From assembly GCF_027596085.1 (NCBI RefSeq), contig NC_072450.1, positions 2,501,236 to 2,565,235 on the forward strand: a stretch of 64,000 nt of DNA. The letters are read 5' to 3'. Source of the stretch: Anoplopoma fimbria (Eukaryota; Chordata; Actinopteri; Perciformes; Anoplopomatidae). Position numbers and translations under genes: made by a program. Below the pieces are notes generated by a model. That model was not told the DNA's origin. It saw only the letters and a program-made list of their open reading frames with translations, and searched no databases. How positions within the stretch are numbered: position 1 is the first letter of the stretch; every line of letters begins with the position of its first letter. This document shows, piece after piece, positions 1 to 52,500 of the stretch.

Positions 1-510
1 TGCACAAAGTATGCATATTTGAGCATCGTCATTGTGATGATTGTGCAATAGTCAAGTGAAAGTTTAGTTTTAGTCAAACTTGTCATGCTACATCATTTTT
101 GCTAAATGACTGTAATGTAATGTCATTTTTGCTGCTTTGATACAAATGGAAATCTTGCATGGTTGCCTTTTTTCCATGACAAATCTACCCGAGAAGTCTG
201 TCAGATGTAAATGAATGTACTCAGACATGGCATGCAGACTCTGTTCATGCAAAGTGAAACACTAAATCACAATTATTCTTGATCAATTTATCAAACAACC
301 AAAGCAGACCTGAAAATGAGAGAAGAAAAAAAGTATTTGATTGCAAAAATAAGAAAATATCCCTATTTTACTATTTTTCTTCTATTGCACTGTTTTGCTG
401 CCTTGTCTGTCGAAGCACTTTGTAAAACTTGTATTTTGTTGTAATCTGCTGAACATTCCAGTATCTTTTCTTATTTCCCCCCCCAAAAATTCTCAAAGTA
501 AGTTTTCAGG
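1..510. other. HERC1 intron, no feature seen
   Basis: AT-rich sequence without coding similarity or splice-bounded frames that I recognise. It presumably belongs to the HERC1 intron preceding the first visible exon. Confidence 0.6.
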
Positions 511-1008
511 ATAGACTGTATATAAGAAGTGGACGTAGTCATCGTGACTCCACCCATCGGTTTGTGGATTGATGTTATGAAGTCTGGAGTTTGGCGAATT
601 CAACGTCACCACTTTCGCTTTTTTGCAAACATTTAACCAAGTTACCATATTTGGACTGAGGAGGAGTGACGTAGAGACGGCGTATACGTCTCTGGTGTCG
701 ACCTGTCAATCAGTGTGTAGCCCCGCCCTAAAGCATCCCCTGCTTTATGGTCTGTTTGACTCTAAATGGAGCATCATTTACTAAATGAACATCATGCTGT
801 ATTGAAGAAGACTTGAAACTAGAGATTGAGACCATAAACTCATGTTTACAATGTTTACTGAGGGAATAAATCAAGAGAGAAGTAGAGTCATTTTCTCATA
901 GACTTCTATACAACCAGAGGAGTCGCCCCCTGGTGGACACTAGAGAGAATGCAGCTTAAAGACAGGAAGCTTTGGCTTCACTCTGCAGACTCGGAGGTTG
1001 CCGCCTGG
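511..1008 (+). repeat. Nine-copy interspersed repeat, copy 1 (near full length)
   Basis: Begins actgtatataagaagtgg, includes the GC-rich cgtagagacggcgtatacg segment, and has the family core (tttatggtctgtttgactc ... gtcgccccctggtgga). It lies just upstream of HERC1 exon 1. No protein is encoded. I cannot assign the family to a class. Confidence 0.85.
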
Positions 1009-1076
1009 TTTTCAGTAATGTCCTGCAGCCTGAGTAGTGACCATGTTGACTGTGTTTTCATCTTTCTCTTTTGCAG

Positions 1077-40512
<39,436 letters not shown>

Positions 40513-40521
40513 CGCAGACAC

Positions 40522-40536
40522 TTCCACGCACACACA

Positions 40537-40572
<36 letters not shown>
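40522..40572. repeat. (CA)n in HERC1 3' UTR
   Basis: A (CA)n tract starting 10 bp after the HERC1 stop codon. Confidence 0.9.
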
Positions 40573-40575
<3 letters not shown>

Positions 40576-41009
40576 ACAACCCACGAGCGACGGCATCATC
40601 TGAACACAGAGATGCTTCGTCATCGCTGCAGCAGTCAAAAGGAAAACTCCTGAGCAGACGGGCCACTTTTTAAATCCATTTTACGTACTTTCACGCAGCA
40701 CACAGTTTCATTTCTCCTGGTGGTTTATTAGCAGTTTTTAAATGACACAAGAAATCCACATGAGAAGTGCATTTAGTGTTAATTTCTTCTTTCTTTTGCT
40801 CATTACTCCACATCCCATTTTCAGGGTTTCTGCATGGAGGTTTGTTTATTTGTTTGGACATGTGTATAAAATATTCACGCAGGCGGCGAGAGGAAGAAGA
40901 AGAATATTGTACATTGTGTAAAATGCTTCATTAGGAAAATGTTTTGCATAATATCCATATTTATTGTTTTCATTGCCGATGCCGAGTTTCCCAAAGCATT
41001 AAAAACAAC

Positions 41010-41015
41010 AATAAA
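41010..41015 (+). terminator. HERC1 poly(A) signal AATAAA
   Basis: A canonical AATAAA lies about 500 bp after the HERC1 stop, with a GT-rich downstream element at 41031-41050. It is the first convincing signal after the stop codon. Confidence 0.7.
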
Positions 41016-41074
41016 TGCTGCATAACTGATCTGGTGTTCGGTTGGTTTGTTAAAGAAAGACAAGCGTTTCCTCT

Positions 41075-42333
41075 CACAGAGCAGACGTCACATTTATTTA
41101 TTTCAGAAGTACAAAATATCACAAAAGGCCATCTTCAATGAGTAACTAAAACGTGAAAAACTATGTACATAAAGGAAAACTTCTACTCGTCTAGGTTTAG
41201 TGTTCAACCATCTGATGGTGTCGGTTAAAGGAAAGGTTTGGATCTTAATCTCAAAACGCTGTTAAGGGCTTTTTTCCGTGCAATTAATTCACACTTTAAT
41301 ATCTATTTATCTTCTAACTGATGTTTTTGTTATTGGTACTTTTCCACGGATTATTCCGCAGCAAAGAAGCCACATGTTTTTGCCAGAACATGTCGAATGA
41401 GCTTTTGCACCTCGGATAAAAGAATCAATCACGTTGAATTGAGTTTATATTTATAAAATAACACTCTGTTCCTACCCGTCAAAATAAAAGCCCTAGACGT
41501 AAAATATTCACAATACCTTGTAGTGAATTGTGTCTGGTATTGTATTAAAATTACCTTTGGAAAAAAAAATCCAAACCCATCTTTTAAATCGTGGCAGGAG
41601 ATGTTTGTGTTTTTCCTCTGTCTGTCTGTGTGATCGTTTGGGTTCTGTCTCCAAAATATATTTAACTGTTTCTGTTCAGCAGCCTGAAACTCATGTGAGG
41701 TGAGAAAGAAGAGGAACTGATCCATTAATGAAAAACAAAAGAGCTCCAAAGCGATCAGTTTAGGGATCAAATCGTTCTTTTAAAATCCCTCAGAAAGAAA
41801 AACTGTAGATTTCAAGCTTATTAAAATAAAAAAACTGACTTTTGGAAACATCGTGGTATCTTTCAATATTGAAAAGAAAGAAACACCAGAGTTGTTGTTT
41901 GTTCTGACCCGGCAGTGACGGTGTCCTGACGGGGTCAAACCGTGTCGTTACTGTCAGCATGAGGTAGAGGAATCTTTAAAAAACAACCTAAAGAGAAGCA
42001 GATCTCACAAGGTAACAGTCAGTGTTGAAGCCTTCCTTTCTTATTTCAGAGTCCTCAAATCAATCAGTTATTTTCTGCAAACATTGTTTTAACCTTTTGA
42101 ACTCGTTAGAAGAAGAAATCCATCAAACTCAAATATCAGTGAAGACGTCCAAAGTCTTTTCTAAAGCGTCCGTTCTAACCGTGGTTATTTCTTCATCACA
42201 TTCGGACTCTTTACTGCTGGAGAACTTTTAGAAAACAACAAAAAAAGATGTAGAAGACTTTGAAAACATGCTTTTTTTTAAGGCCTTGTAGTGTTTTTGT
42301 GGAAGCCACGATGAGATCTGACCTCAGATCAGC
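41075..42333 (-). other. ciart: Probable CIART 3' untranslated region
   Basis: This is the stretch below the CIART stop codon (42334-42336) on the minus strand. It has no coding potential. The candidate minus-strand AATAAA motifs at 41093-41098 and 41097-41102 would end a UTR of about 1.2 kb. The length is inferred; an earlier poly(A) site is possible. Confidence 0.5.
41093..41102 (-). terminator. Candidate CIART poly(A) signals (two overlapping AATAAA)
   Basis: The plus strand reads tttatttatt, giving two overlapping AATAAA hexamers on the minus strand. They lie less than 100 bp from the HERC1 poly(A) signal on the other strand. Confidence 0.45.
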
Positions 42334-42681
42334 TCAGGACGACCAGCCTCCGTCTCCAGCCGTCCTCGGAGAGACGATGCTCTGCTTCGCCCGCAGGAGT
42401 CTCTCCAGACACGGCGAGCGGATCTTAAATGGCGCCCGGCCGAGGCGGCGGGGGGGCGGCCCCGAGCGTGAGTCGGTGCTGGAGGAGACGGCGCTGTCCT
42501 GGGTCACGTCCTGGCTGCAGAGTGCGGGTGGAGGGGAGGTGGAGGTGGAGGTGGTGGCGGTGGGCCGGCCAGGTGTTGGGTCAGGTGACTTAGGGAAGCA
42601 GGTGGGCGACGGGTGGAGACGCCTGGAGGAGGAGAGAGACGCCGCCGAGGATGGAGGAAGAGAGGAGGCGGCGCCATGATG
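42334..42681 (-). CDS. ciart: CIART coding exon 5 (residues 227-341 and stop)
   Basis: Acceptor tctcctgcag, then CAT CAT GGC..., encoding HHGAASSLPPSSAASLSSS (compare human SHHSDSAASSPAS), a Pro/Thr-rich middle with TATTSTSTSPPP, and a conserved-looking end PFKIRSPCLERLLRAKQSIV before the TGA at 42334-42336. A spurious 139-codon frame runs on the opposite strand. A teleost repeat (TAATG tail) sits 18 bp upstream of the acceptor. Confidence 0.88.
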   Translation of the reverse strand, partial: HHGAASSLPPSSAASLSSSRRLHPSPTCFPKSPDPTPGRPTATTSTSTSPPPALCSQDVTQDSAVSSSTDSRSGPPPRRLGRAPFKIRSPCLERLLRAKQSIVSPRTAGDGGWSS

Positions 42682-45600
42682 CTGCAGGAGAGAAGAAGGA
42701 CATTACATTACATTACATTACATTACATTACATTACAGTCATTTAGCAGACGCTTTTATCCAAAGCGACTTACAGGAAGTGTATTCAACATAGGTATTCA
42801 AGAGAACTACTAGTCACCAGAAGTCATAAGTGCATCTCCTTTCTTAAACAAGCATCTAAGAGCATAAACCAGAGCAAAAGTATAGTGCAGAGGCAAATTA
42901 CTACGAAAACAATAAGTGCAACAGACTAATAACAATAATAATAAGTGCTACGAGGAAGGCTCAGGGTAGTACTTCATGAAGAGGTGAGTTTTCAGCCTGC
43001 GCCGAAAGATGGGCAGCGACCAGAACCACAGCGAGGTTAAAGGGCCGGCACGCAGAGGACCGATGAACTACATCATGTTCAGAACTACAAGTGATGCAAC
43101 GGATCGTTAAACTCGGTTTCAGACTATTTATGTTTTGCAAACGTCCCAAAAATCATTTCAACGGCTCTAAAGTCAGTCAACCATCAGAAATTCAAAATGT
43201 CATCCTTTTACTTTGTTTTAGTTCATTTATAATGTTTTTCATTCATAAAAACACACCATTCAAATGATAAGGAAATAAAATATTGTATTTTTATGGATTA
43301 AATCTTGTCATTAGTAACCTTACCTACATATTGTAACCTTTGCAGAACCTAGGAAAGCATAAATGATGTCCTGATCTCATATGTTACTGAATATTGGAGG
43401 GGAACTTTTTTGAAATCCCTATTTTTATTATTATGTTTATTATTAAAACTTTATTTAACCAGGTAGGTCACATTACAAAATCTGTTTTCCAAGAGAGCGT
43501 TACAGTATTTCATAAAACAACACAGTATCAACAGCAGAATGACATCACTGATGGACTAGATTTACATATTACATATACAGTTTGTTTTTCTATAATTTAC
43601 TGAGTACTGCACAAGCGATCAAAGATTGACGAACCCGATCGATGTCGTTTCTTTAATCTTCAATAAAAAAAGAAAACATGACGATCAATTTGGAAAAAAA
43701 GAAAGTCAAAGCAATGAAGGTTTGAATGTTTAAATGAGGTCAGCTTAAACTTTTGTTGACCTATATTTAAAATAAACGTCTAAAAAAACAATGAATTCAT
43801 TTCTGGTGATGATCTGAGAACATTTTAAGCAGAAAGTGAAACTGACAGCAGCAGAAAGTGACTGAATCCTCCGACATCCTCGGTTAGGTTTGTTTTGATG
43901 GTTTCCAAATGTGATTTATTCGACACGTTGTTGTTGGAGAGCAGCCGCTCTGGTTTTCCCCTCATCCTGTGACTTCTGCTCTTCTTATGAAACTATGAAC
44001 TCATCGCCAGTAAAAATACACCGAGGTTATTCGCCCGTCCTCTTCCAGGATTCTGTTACGTAACCTGCTTCTCCTCCTCAGAGACTCACCCCCCCGACCA
44101 CAAACAGAAGGTTCACTTCAGTGTGAAGGATCTTTACCTTCCAAAGATAACCGGAGAGATTCTTATTTTATTTTTTAATGAATCCCTTATGAAATGTTCT
44201 CAGAGCTCATAGTGACATTTAACAGTTCAAATCTGATTATTTTTACTGTCATAGAAGAACATTTTCACATTTAAGAAGCTGTGATTGTTTTTGCTTTAAA
44301 TGATGCTCAACTAGAAGAGTCTTAAAGCTGCATTCTCTCTCCTGTCCACCAGGGGGCGACTCCTCTGGTTGTATAGAAGTCTATGAGAAAATGACTCTAC
44401 TTCTCTCTTGATTTATTCCCTCAGTAAACATTGTAAACATGAGTTTATGGTCTCAATCTCTAGTTTCAAGTCTTCTTCAATACAGCATGATGTTCATTTA
44501 GTAAATGATGCTCCATTTAGAGTCAAACAGACCATAAAGCAGGGGATTATTGTTCTGAACATCTTTACCTTTTGCGGTTTAGCCGGAGAGCCGTCCTCCG
44601 TCGGGTCTGGTCTGATGTGAGGAAACCAACTCTGAAGCATTCCTTCTATTTTCAGTAAAATGCTGAGGAAGCGTCCGCTGGAGGAGAGAGAGAGGAAACA
44701 CAGGTTTAGGAAAGGACTCAAGGACTCAAGGACTCAAGGACTCAAGGACTCATTTCTGCTGATAGATCCCTTTTCACAGCAGCCATGTCGACACCTCACA
44801 GCAGGGCGAACACAAAGAATTGATCGTGGTTCCGTTCCATTTAGTGAGTCACCAGGCACAGCAGCAGAGCCCCGGCCAAACTAAATGGAACAGGGCCCTA
44901 ATTAGTAATGCTATGAATTACACCTGTGTTTACTCTGCAGTGATTGGTCACACTGGATGCAGTGAAAGCGGGCCGATGGTTTCAGATCATTCCACTGAAG
45001 AGCACATGAGCTTTGTGCGTAACGCTGAAGTCAATGAGACTTTTTGAAAACGTTTGATGACGAGGAAACGCCACAGGAAGTAAAAGAAAAACAAGTGAAA
45101 GTCCTGAAATCAAAACGATTTGTTAAAGCAAGACTTCACCCGCAATATGACCATTTCTTTATCATTAATTGAAGAAAACTTGAGAAAAGTCTGGATGAAT
45201 TAAAGTCATTGAACGCGTCCTGCTTTACTTTAATCCATCCAGACTTTTCTCCGTGTTTTGAGGAGAGAAAAACAAAGTTTCCTTTCAGAGTTGAAGGCGA
45301 CGCAGAGAGAGTGACGGATATAGAAACAAACATTTATTGTTCAGTATATATTTCTGAAAGAACTTCTGATCTTTCTCTTAAACTAAAACGTTCAGGCCCT
45401 CATTAAGAAGAATAATACATTTAAGAATAAATGGTTTGCTTTAAAAAACTGTATTAGACGTTATAAACTGCTAACCTATAATTATACATCTTAATGTGTC
45501 AGTTCAAGGACCGTCGGAAAGAGGAGATGATGTTTTTTTACAGCTTCCTGTCATTTTAGCAATGTTATTTAAAGAAAACATGCTTTTCCATCCCGTCTGA

Positions 45601-45973
45601 CTCTGAGACGCTGCTGGTGAAGTGAAAGGACTCTGCGTGGATGAACTCTCCTGTCTGCCGTCAGGTGATGGATGTGACGTGGGAGGAGCCTCCAGCTGCA
45701 GATTACAGTCAGAGCCCTGCAGCTTACGGACGTCTCGCCAACGGACGTTACATAAGACCCACAAAGCTGTGAGGCCTCGTCTGATTGGTCGACGAGACGA
45801 AAGGCACAAAGACTGAATAAATAAAAAACCTGCGGGGGGGGGGGGGGGGGACTAATCTGAGTTCATCGACATTCCTCTCCGTGTGTGTGATGCCATCTGA
45901 CGGACACACACGAGCGTCACATGACGTGTGTGGAGGAGGAGACATGTAGAGCATGTTCAGGTCCACATGTGAC

Positions 45974-46016
<43 letters not shown>

Positions 46017-46070
46017 ACAGACAGAGACAGACACACACACACACAGACACACACACACAGACACACACAG

Positions 46071-46102
<32 letters not shown>

Positions 46103-46146
46103 ACAGACACACACACACACAGACACACACACACACACACACACAG

Positions 46147-46180
<34 letters not shown>

Positions 46181-46267
46181 ACACACACACACACACAGAC
46201 ACACACACACACAGACACACACACACTCACACACACACACACACAGACACACACACACACACACACA

Positions 46268-46361
<94 letters not shown>

Positions 46362-46475
46362 CTCTCTCTCAGGGCTGCGGCCCACACGTGGCAGCAGTAG
46401 AAGGACCTCGTTCCATTCAGAGGCTATAAATAGAGCAGTAAGCCCCGAGGCGGCCCACCGAGCCCCGCCCACAGC

Positions 46476-46525
<50 letters not shown>

Positions 46526-49500
46526 CAGTGAAACTAAAGGCCTCAATAAAAATCTCAAAAAAGCTTCATGAAACTTTAACCGAGGTTGCAACTACTAATT
46601 ATAAAATTATTGATTATTAAATCTGGCTCCGTATTATTTTCTTTATTAATCTCTTAAAGCTACTGTTGGTCACCTTCAGAAACAGACAAGAGAAAACCAG
46701 ACCAGGGTTGCCAACTCTGTTCTAATTAAAGGAGAATCAATCAACTAAATTATAGCGAAAAGTCTCCAAAGACACATAATGAACGGAAACAACCAACATG
46801 GCTGCTGTTGGTGTCGGTCCAATAATTACATTCAGGACCAATTAAATCATTGTACAGTCTTATTACCGTCCTGCATCATCCACGGATACAAGATTTTTCT
46901 TTTGATGCAGAGAAAATTTCAAAAATGTTTTTTGTAGAACATTACGAACAAAATAAAAAAAGTATCTCAAGAGTGAGTTTATTTAAAATATTTATTTTTA
47001 CAATTACTTTTTTCTAACATTTTTATGATACACTAGACTGTAGAATGTCTTTTTCACGCAATTTTTAAGACATACTATGACTTTTAAAGATATTTTCAGA
47101 ACATAATATAGTATCATACTTTTTATGTATTTTTATGACGTACTATACTATGACTTTTTATGACATTTTTAATATATAGTAAACTTTTATGACATACTTT
47201 ACAATGACTTTTCTATTTTTTCTTTCTTCTTGGAGGAAAACTTGACTTTATACGCGACTGAAAACGGAAACAAAGAAACGCAGCTGCAAACAAATCCATC
47301 AATAGTAAGTATGAATGGTGGAAAAATGTGACTATTTCCTCAAACACTTTTAATATTTATTTCTGTTACTGCCAATGTTTGATGTTGCAAATATTTTGCA
47401 AATACATATTTCAAACTGCAAAAAAACAAACTTAAATTCACTGCTAAATAATTCTCCCTGCAATTATTTTAGCTGTAAATCACAGAAAAGTGTATTAATT
47501 GACTTTCACATGTTCCTGAGATCAAAGACTGAAACAAGAACTTAAAACGGTCAAAGCACGCCAGCTGGAAACAAGTAACATTTGTGTATTTAGCGTCTTT
47601 GAAGTAGTAATACTTCAAGTCTGTGACGTAACGGGAGGCCGTCTGAAGTCCAGACGAGACATGACGCAGGAAAGAACAAATTATGAAACGTGTCTTTTTA
47701 TCTACTGTAGTCAATCAGCCCTCTTATGCGTTAACTGTTGTTATCAGACATGTGGATACTATTTCCTTATCTGATCTTTTTCTAGCATGCCGTCGTTCCA
47801 GCAGCAGAGGTATTTCTAAAAGGTATTTACCCCATGTTTGGATTCTGAAGGACCCCCATTATTCTCTGGATCCGGTCCATCGCAACGCTCTCCTGGAAAC
47901 TGCTGAGACCTGCAGTCGGAAAAGAGAGAAATCTGTCAGCGGGGCATGTTGAGGAGAGGAGGTCCTTTGCTCTGAATATAAAAACACATCCCTCCTTTTT
48001 TACTCTCTTTATTGTTCTCTAAAGACTATTGCAGGTACACAAACTATGTACGACGTCAAATAAATGAACAAGCTCGTCCACAAAACACCAGCACTATAGA
48101 ACATGAGAGGATGTCCTTCATGGACTGTGACAACTTTACTGCAAGTGTTTTATAAGAAAGAAAGAGGCTTGGTTTTATAAGACTGGACTAGAGACTGAAC
48201 CCAGAGTCTCTCACATGTAGAGATGAAACATCATGTATGTACAACGTATATGGAGATTGAAATAAAGTTTAAAGTCCTTGATGATGTTTTTAATGACACT
48301 ATATTGTCACTTTAAATTACTTTTTACGACAAACTACATTATGTTTGATTAAACAGTTTTTATCCCAGACTAAACTGTGCCTTTTTATTACATTTTGAAT
48401 TACTTACTATACTATTACTTTTGTTTATCATTTCTTATGACATACTATACTATGACTTTTTATTAGTTTTTATTACTTACTATATACTATGAGTTTTTTA
48501 ATCATTTTTTATGACATACTATAATATGACTTTTTTAATATAATTTTTATGACATACTATACTACGAAGTTTTTTTATCACTTTTCATGACATACTATAC
48601 TACGACTTTTTATTATGACTTTTTCACTTTTTTGACTACTACTATACTTTTTATGACATCACTGTTCATGACATACAATACTGTGACTTTTTATAACACT
48701 TTTCATGACATACTATACTATGACTTTTTTATTATATCATATCGTATATATATATATATATATATCATATATATATATATAATAACTCATATTTGGCACA
48801 GCGTGCAGAAAGAGCTGTTCGGAAGCTCATCTCTCACCTGAACCTTGAGCACAACAGAGCGTATTTGATCCCGTCTTTAATCTCTGAAGCAGTTTCACTT
48901 TAAAAGGATGTTAAATGACTCGTGATTCCTTTGATCCTTCTGTCATTTGTTTTTATCTGCAGCTGTAACAGTCGTCTGCCTCCATGAGTCTTTCATTTGG
49001 ACGTTCTGTTTTAATTCTTTATAAATGAACACGCATTCATTGAGAGAATAATATTTTTTGAATCACTTATTGAATCAAAGGAATATAATAATTTAATTCA
49101 GCATCAGAAGCTTTTCATGACTCATTAATTCTAATGAATTCTGTATCTAATTATGACATTTATTAAGCATCTTTGGTAAACTCAAACATGTGCAGACTCC
49201 ACGGGGAACAACGAAAGAATGAGTGAAATCTGACTGATGCTGCACGATAACGTGGCGGCGTATGCAAAGCCATCAGCTATGTTTCTGTTTGGGGCGAGAA
49301 AGAGAAAGGAAGGCGCCAATCACCCTGAGGGGACACGTCCTGTTTCTACCCTGATGATGCCACATTGTGAACAACAAATCCGTTGTGAAATCAGCCGTGG
49401 GAGAGCTAGTTAACGTTAGCCGTTAGCTGTTAGCAGCCAGTCCTGCTCGGCTAAATAACGGAGAGATAACACTTAAAGTTAGCAGCGGTTGCAGTGAATC

Positions 49501-52500
49501 AAGTTCAAGCTCTATTCAGAAAAAAAAAGAAAATCCCTGCATTCTCTCTCCTGTCCACCAGGGGGCGACTCCTCTGGTTGTATAGAAGTCTATGAGAAAA
49601 TGACTCTACTTCTCTCTTGATTTATTCCCTCAGTAAACATTGTAAACATGAGTTTATGGTCTCAATCTCTAGTTTCAAGTCTTCTTCAATACAGCATGAT
49701 GTTCATTTAGTAAATGATGCTCCATTTAGAGTCAAACAGACCATAAAGCAGGGGATGCTTTAGGGCGGGGCTACACACTGATTGACAGGTCGACACCAGA
49801 GACGTATACGCCGTCTCTACGTCACTCCTCCTCAGTCCATATATGGTCACTTCCTGCTCACTGGTTCCACAAAAACCAACATGGCGACCGCCGTAATCCA
49901 AGATGGAGACGCCAAAATCGGCAAACTCAAGGCTTCAAAACATCAGTCCACAAACCAATGATTGTCTGTTCAAGCAGACATCACTCCACTATATCTTATA
50001 TAGATAATAGTTAATTGCTGCTATATTAATGCTCTGAATGTTGCTCATTTGACAATAATCTCAAAGTAAAGCAGAGACTTCTGTTGATCATCAGTTTAAG
50101 AGGCATCATGCCAGGATAGAAAGACATTGTGGAAATGTGGGGTCATTAGGATTCATGCAAATTTCCTGGTAATCATAGAATAGTTTAAAAAGTCTAAATA
50201 TTCTCCAATTCAACAGAACATCCAGTGAAACACTGATAATCAGCCACACTTTTTTGGGATTAGACACTTACGTTCAGAGTACCTGCCTGATCTCAGGCCC
50301 CGCAGGATGGACGACAGCGGCGGGATGTAGCGCTGCAGCTCGCCGCACTGTGTGGGACAGATAAGTGGGTTAGCATTCCCGCCATCAGCGCCGCTCCACT
50401 CAAAGGCCTCTAACCGCTACTTAAACCCCCCAGCAGAGAGCGCTGCTTATTACATAATCACCACGACCTCCGTTCATTTCATGAGCAGTGTTTGTGTGTT
50501 TGTGTGTTTGGGTTGCTTGATTTACAGCTTATCTGAATTACTTTAATTTCTCATTTTGTCAACGGCTCATTGATTTACGGCTAAGTGACTGATAAGCCGG
50601 TTGGATGATTAGTCGGTGTTAACACTGAAGCTAAAACACCCACAGGCGCTTTGAATCGACAGCTGACGGGAGATAATGGAGAAACTGATCGCAATCGACG
50701 CTCGACTCAAAGACGGACACGTGAAACGCCCTGGAAACCGGCACCGTCGGATCCTCTCACACCGTTTGATATCAGCAGGCCGAGTGTTTGATGCCTCCCT
50801 GCTCTGTAGCGTCCTCACTCGCTTCTTTGTGCTTCTTACATTTATTGATTTCCAAAGATACATTGGTGACAAACTGCGAGACATGCAGCAGCTTGTGGCC
50901 TCCGGCGGTGTGACGGAGGTGAAGAGGGAAAGAAGATGAAGTGTGAAGCATCTTTTAGCTGCACTGTCATCTTCTGTGAAAACTGCTTCCTGTGAAATCA
51001 GGAACGTTCTCAGGGGAATAGGAACCTTTTGAGGAATTCGCTGCGTTTCGACTGCAGGGCCCAGGGTCTATATTCATTTATGGGGACATTTTACACAAAA
51101 AAAACCTTCTGAAAGTACAGGAACTCTCAGATTGTGGTTTTCAGGGATGAAACACTTGTGTACCGGTTCTAGTGGTGTAAAGGACCATTGTTGAACCACG
51201 GATAAATTACAAAGTTTAACCATCACAGTGTGAATAAAGTTTTACTAACGATCGTTATCCTCCAATAATCAGTAAAACATGAGATCAGGACTTAATTTAT
51301 GCTTCTCTAGTCTCTGATCTCTGATAATGTTACATTGTAAACAACCAACCTGTGTTTAAACCAACAGGAGAGCTAGTAACGTTAGCAGCACCGCTAACGG
51401 ATAACAGGAGGAGAGCTAGTAACGTTAGCAGCACCGCTAACGGATAACCAACGGAGGTTCAGTTCAGATTATGATGCGTTCAGGCTCTGTTCAAATTATA
51501 TCGTTATCATGACGTGTTCACATGTAATCTGTAAAATTTAGTGTTGGTGATAAACTAGAATAAATCCAGTAGTTTGAAGGAGATGTTTTCACATTAATAT
51601 AAAATAGATATTAGAGATGAATTATGATGTTTAACTTCCTAACACTAGCTCTAAGATTATAATACATCATTAAAACTAATAATGACTAGATCTGTTTTAA
51701 TCCATAAAAATATAATATTTTATTTCCTTATCATTTGAATTGTGTGTTTTTAATGAAACCAAAAAATAAGATAAATTACAATAACAAAGTAAAAGCATAA
51801 CATTTTGAAGTTTTGATGGTTTACTGACTTCAGAGTGTTGAAATGATTTTTGGGACGTAGTCAAAAAATGATTAGTCTGATCCGTGTAGACCAGCTGATA
51901 TAATCAACAACAAAGGGATCTGGATCTGACAATATGGATCATTAATGATCAGTAATTAGTATCGGCACCAAACATGTTTTGATCAGGGATCTCTAAAAGT
52001 TATATTTACTTTATTCTTTTGAGCGGATCCCATCTGTGATATAATCTGAACATTGAGTTTTATGATCCGTTGCACCTTTAACCACTTCATTCATAAAAAC
52101 ACAAGTACTCCAGTATCGATGTAGGATCATTTCAGGACGAGGGGAGTATTTGTCTTTGTTCAATAACATTAAAGTAAAGTAAAGCTTTGCTGTCGCCTCT
52201 CAACTCACTTTAACAAAGACAAGAGACGCAGAGGAGACAGACAGAGTGCCATCGATCTGAACGAGAGGATAAAAAGTTATTTTCAGATCCGTCTTACATC
52301 TCAAAAACACAAACAGAGAACCATCAAACACTCAACAGATGATTCACTGCTGAGAAGCTCTGAAGGTTTGTGTTGCTCCTCCGTACGTCTTCACAGCGTC
52401 CACCAGTAAACTACGCCGTCGTCAGTGAGACACCAACAAGGTTTCATTTATTTCTGTGTTTTCGAGGTATAGGAAATGTAAACAACGTGGACTGAAGGAA

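Larger units (their letters stand above)
40513..41035 (+). other. herc1: HERC1 3' untranslated region
   Basis: The UTR follows the TGA. It starts with a (CA)n tract at about 40523-40572 and runs through AT-rich sequence with no open frame of note to the canonical AATAAA at 41010-41015. A GT-rich stretch (ggtgttcggttggtttgtt) follows within 40 bp, as expected downstream of a cleavage site. The exact cleavage site is inferred. Confidence 0.7.

Noticed and set aside
42260..42679. Plus-strand 139-codon frame
   Set aside because: It is the antisense of CIART exon 5, whose minus-strand frame joins in phase with the preceding exon and resembles the family.
50676..50939. 87-codon plus-strand frame MEKLIAIDARLKDG
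   Set aside because: It looks protein-like but has no recognised similarity. It lies in a CIART intron and has no neighbouring exons, so I do not call a gene.
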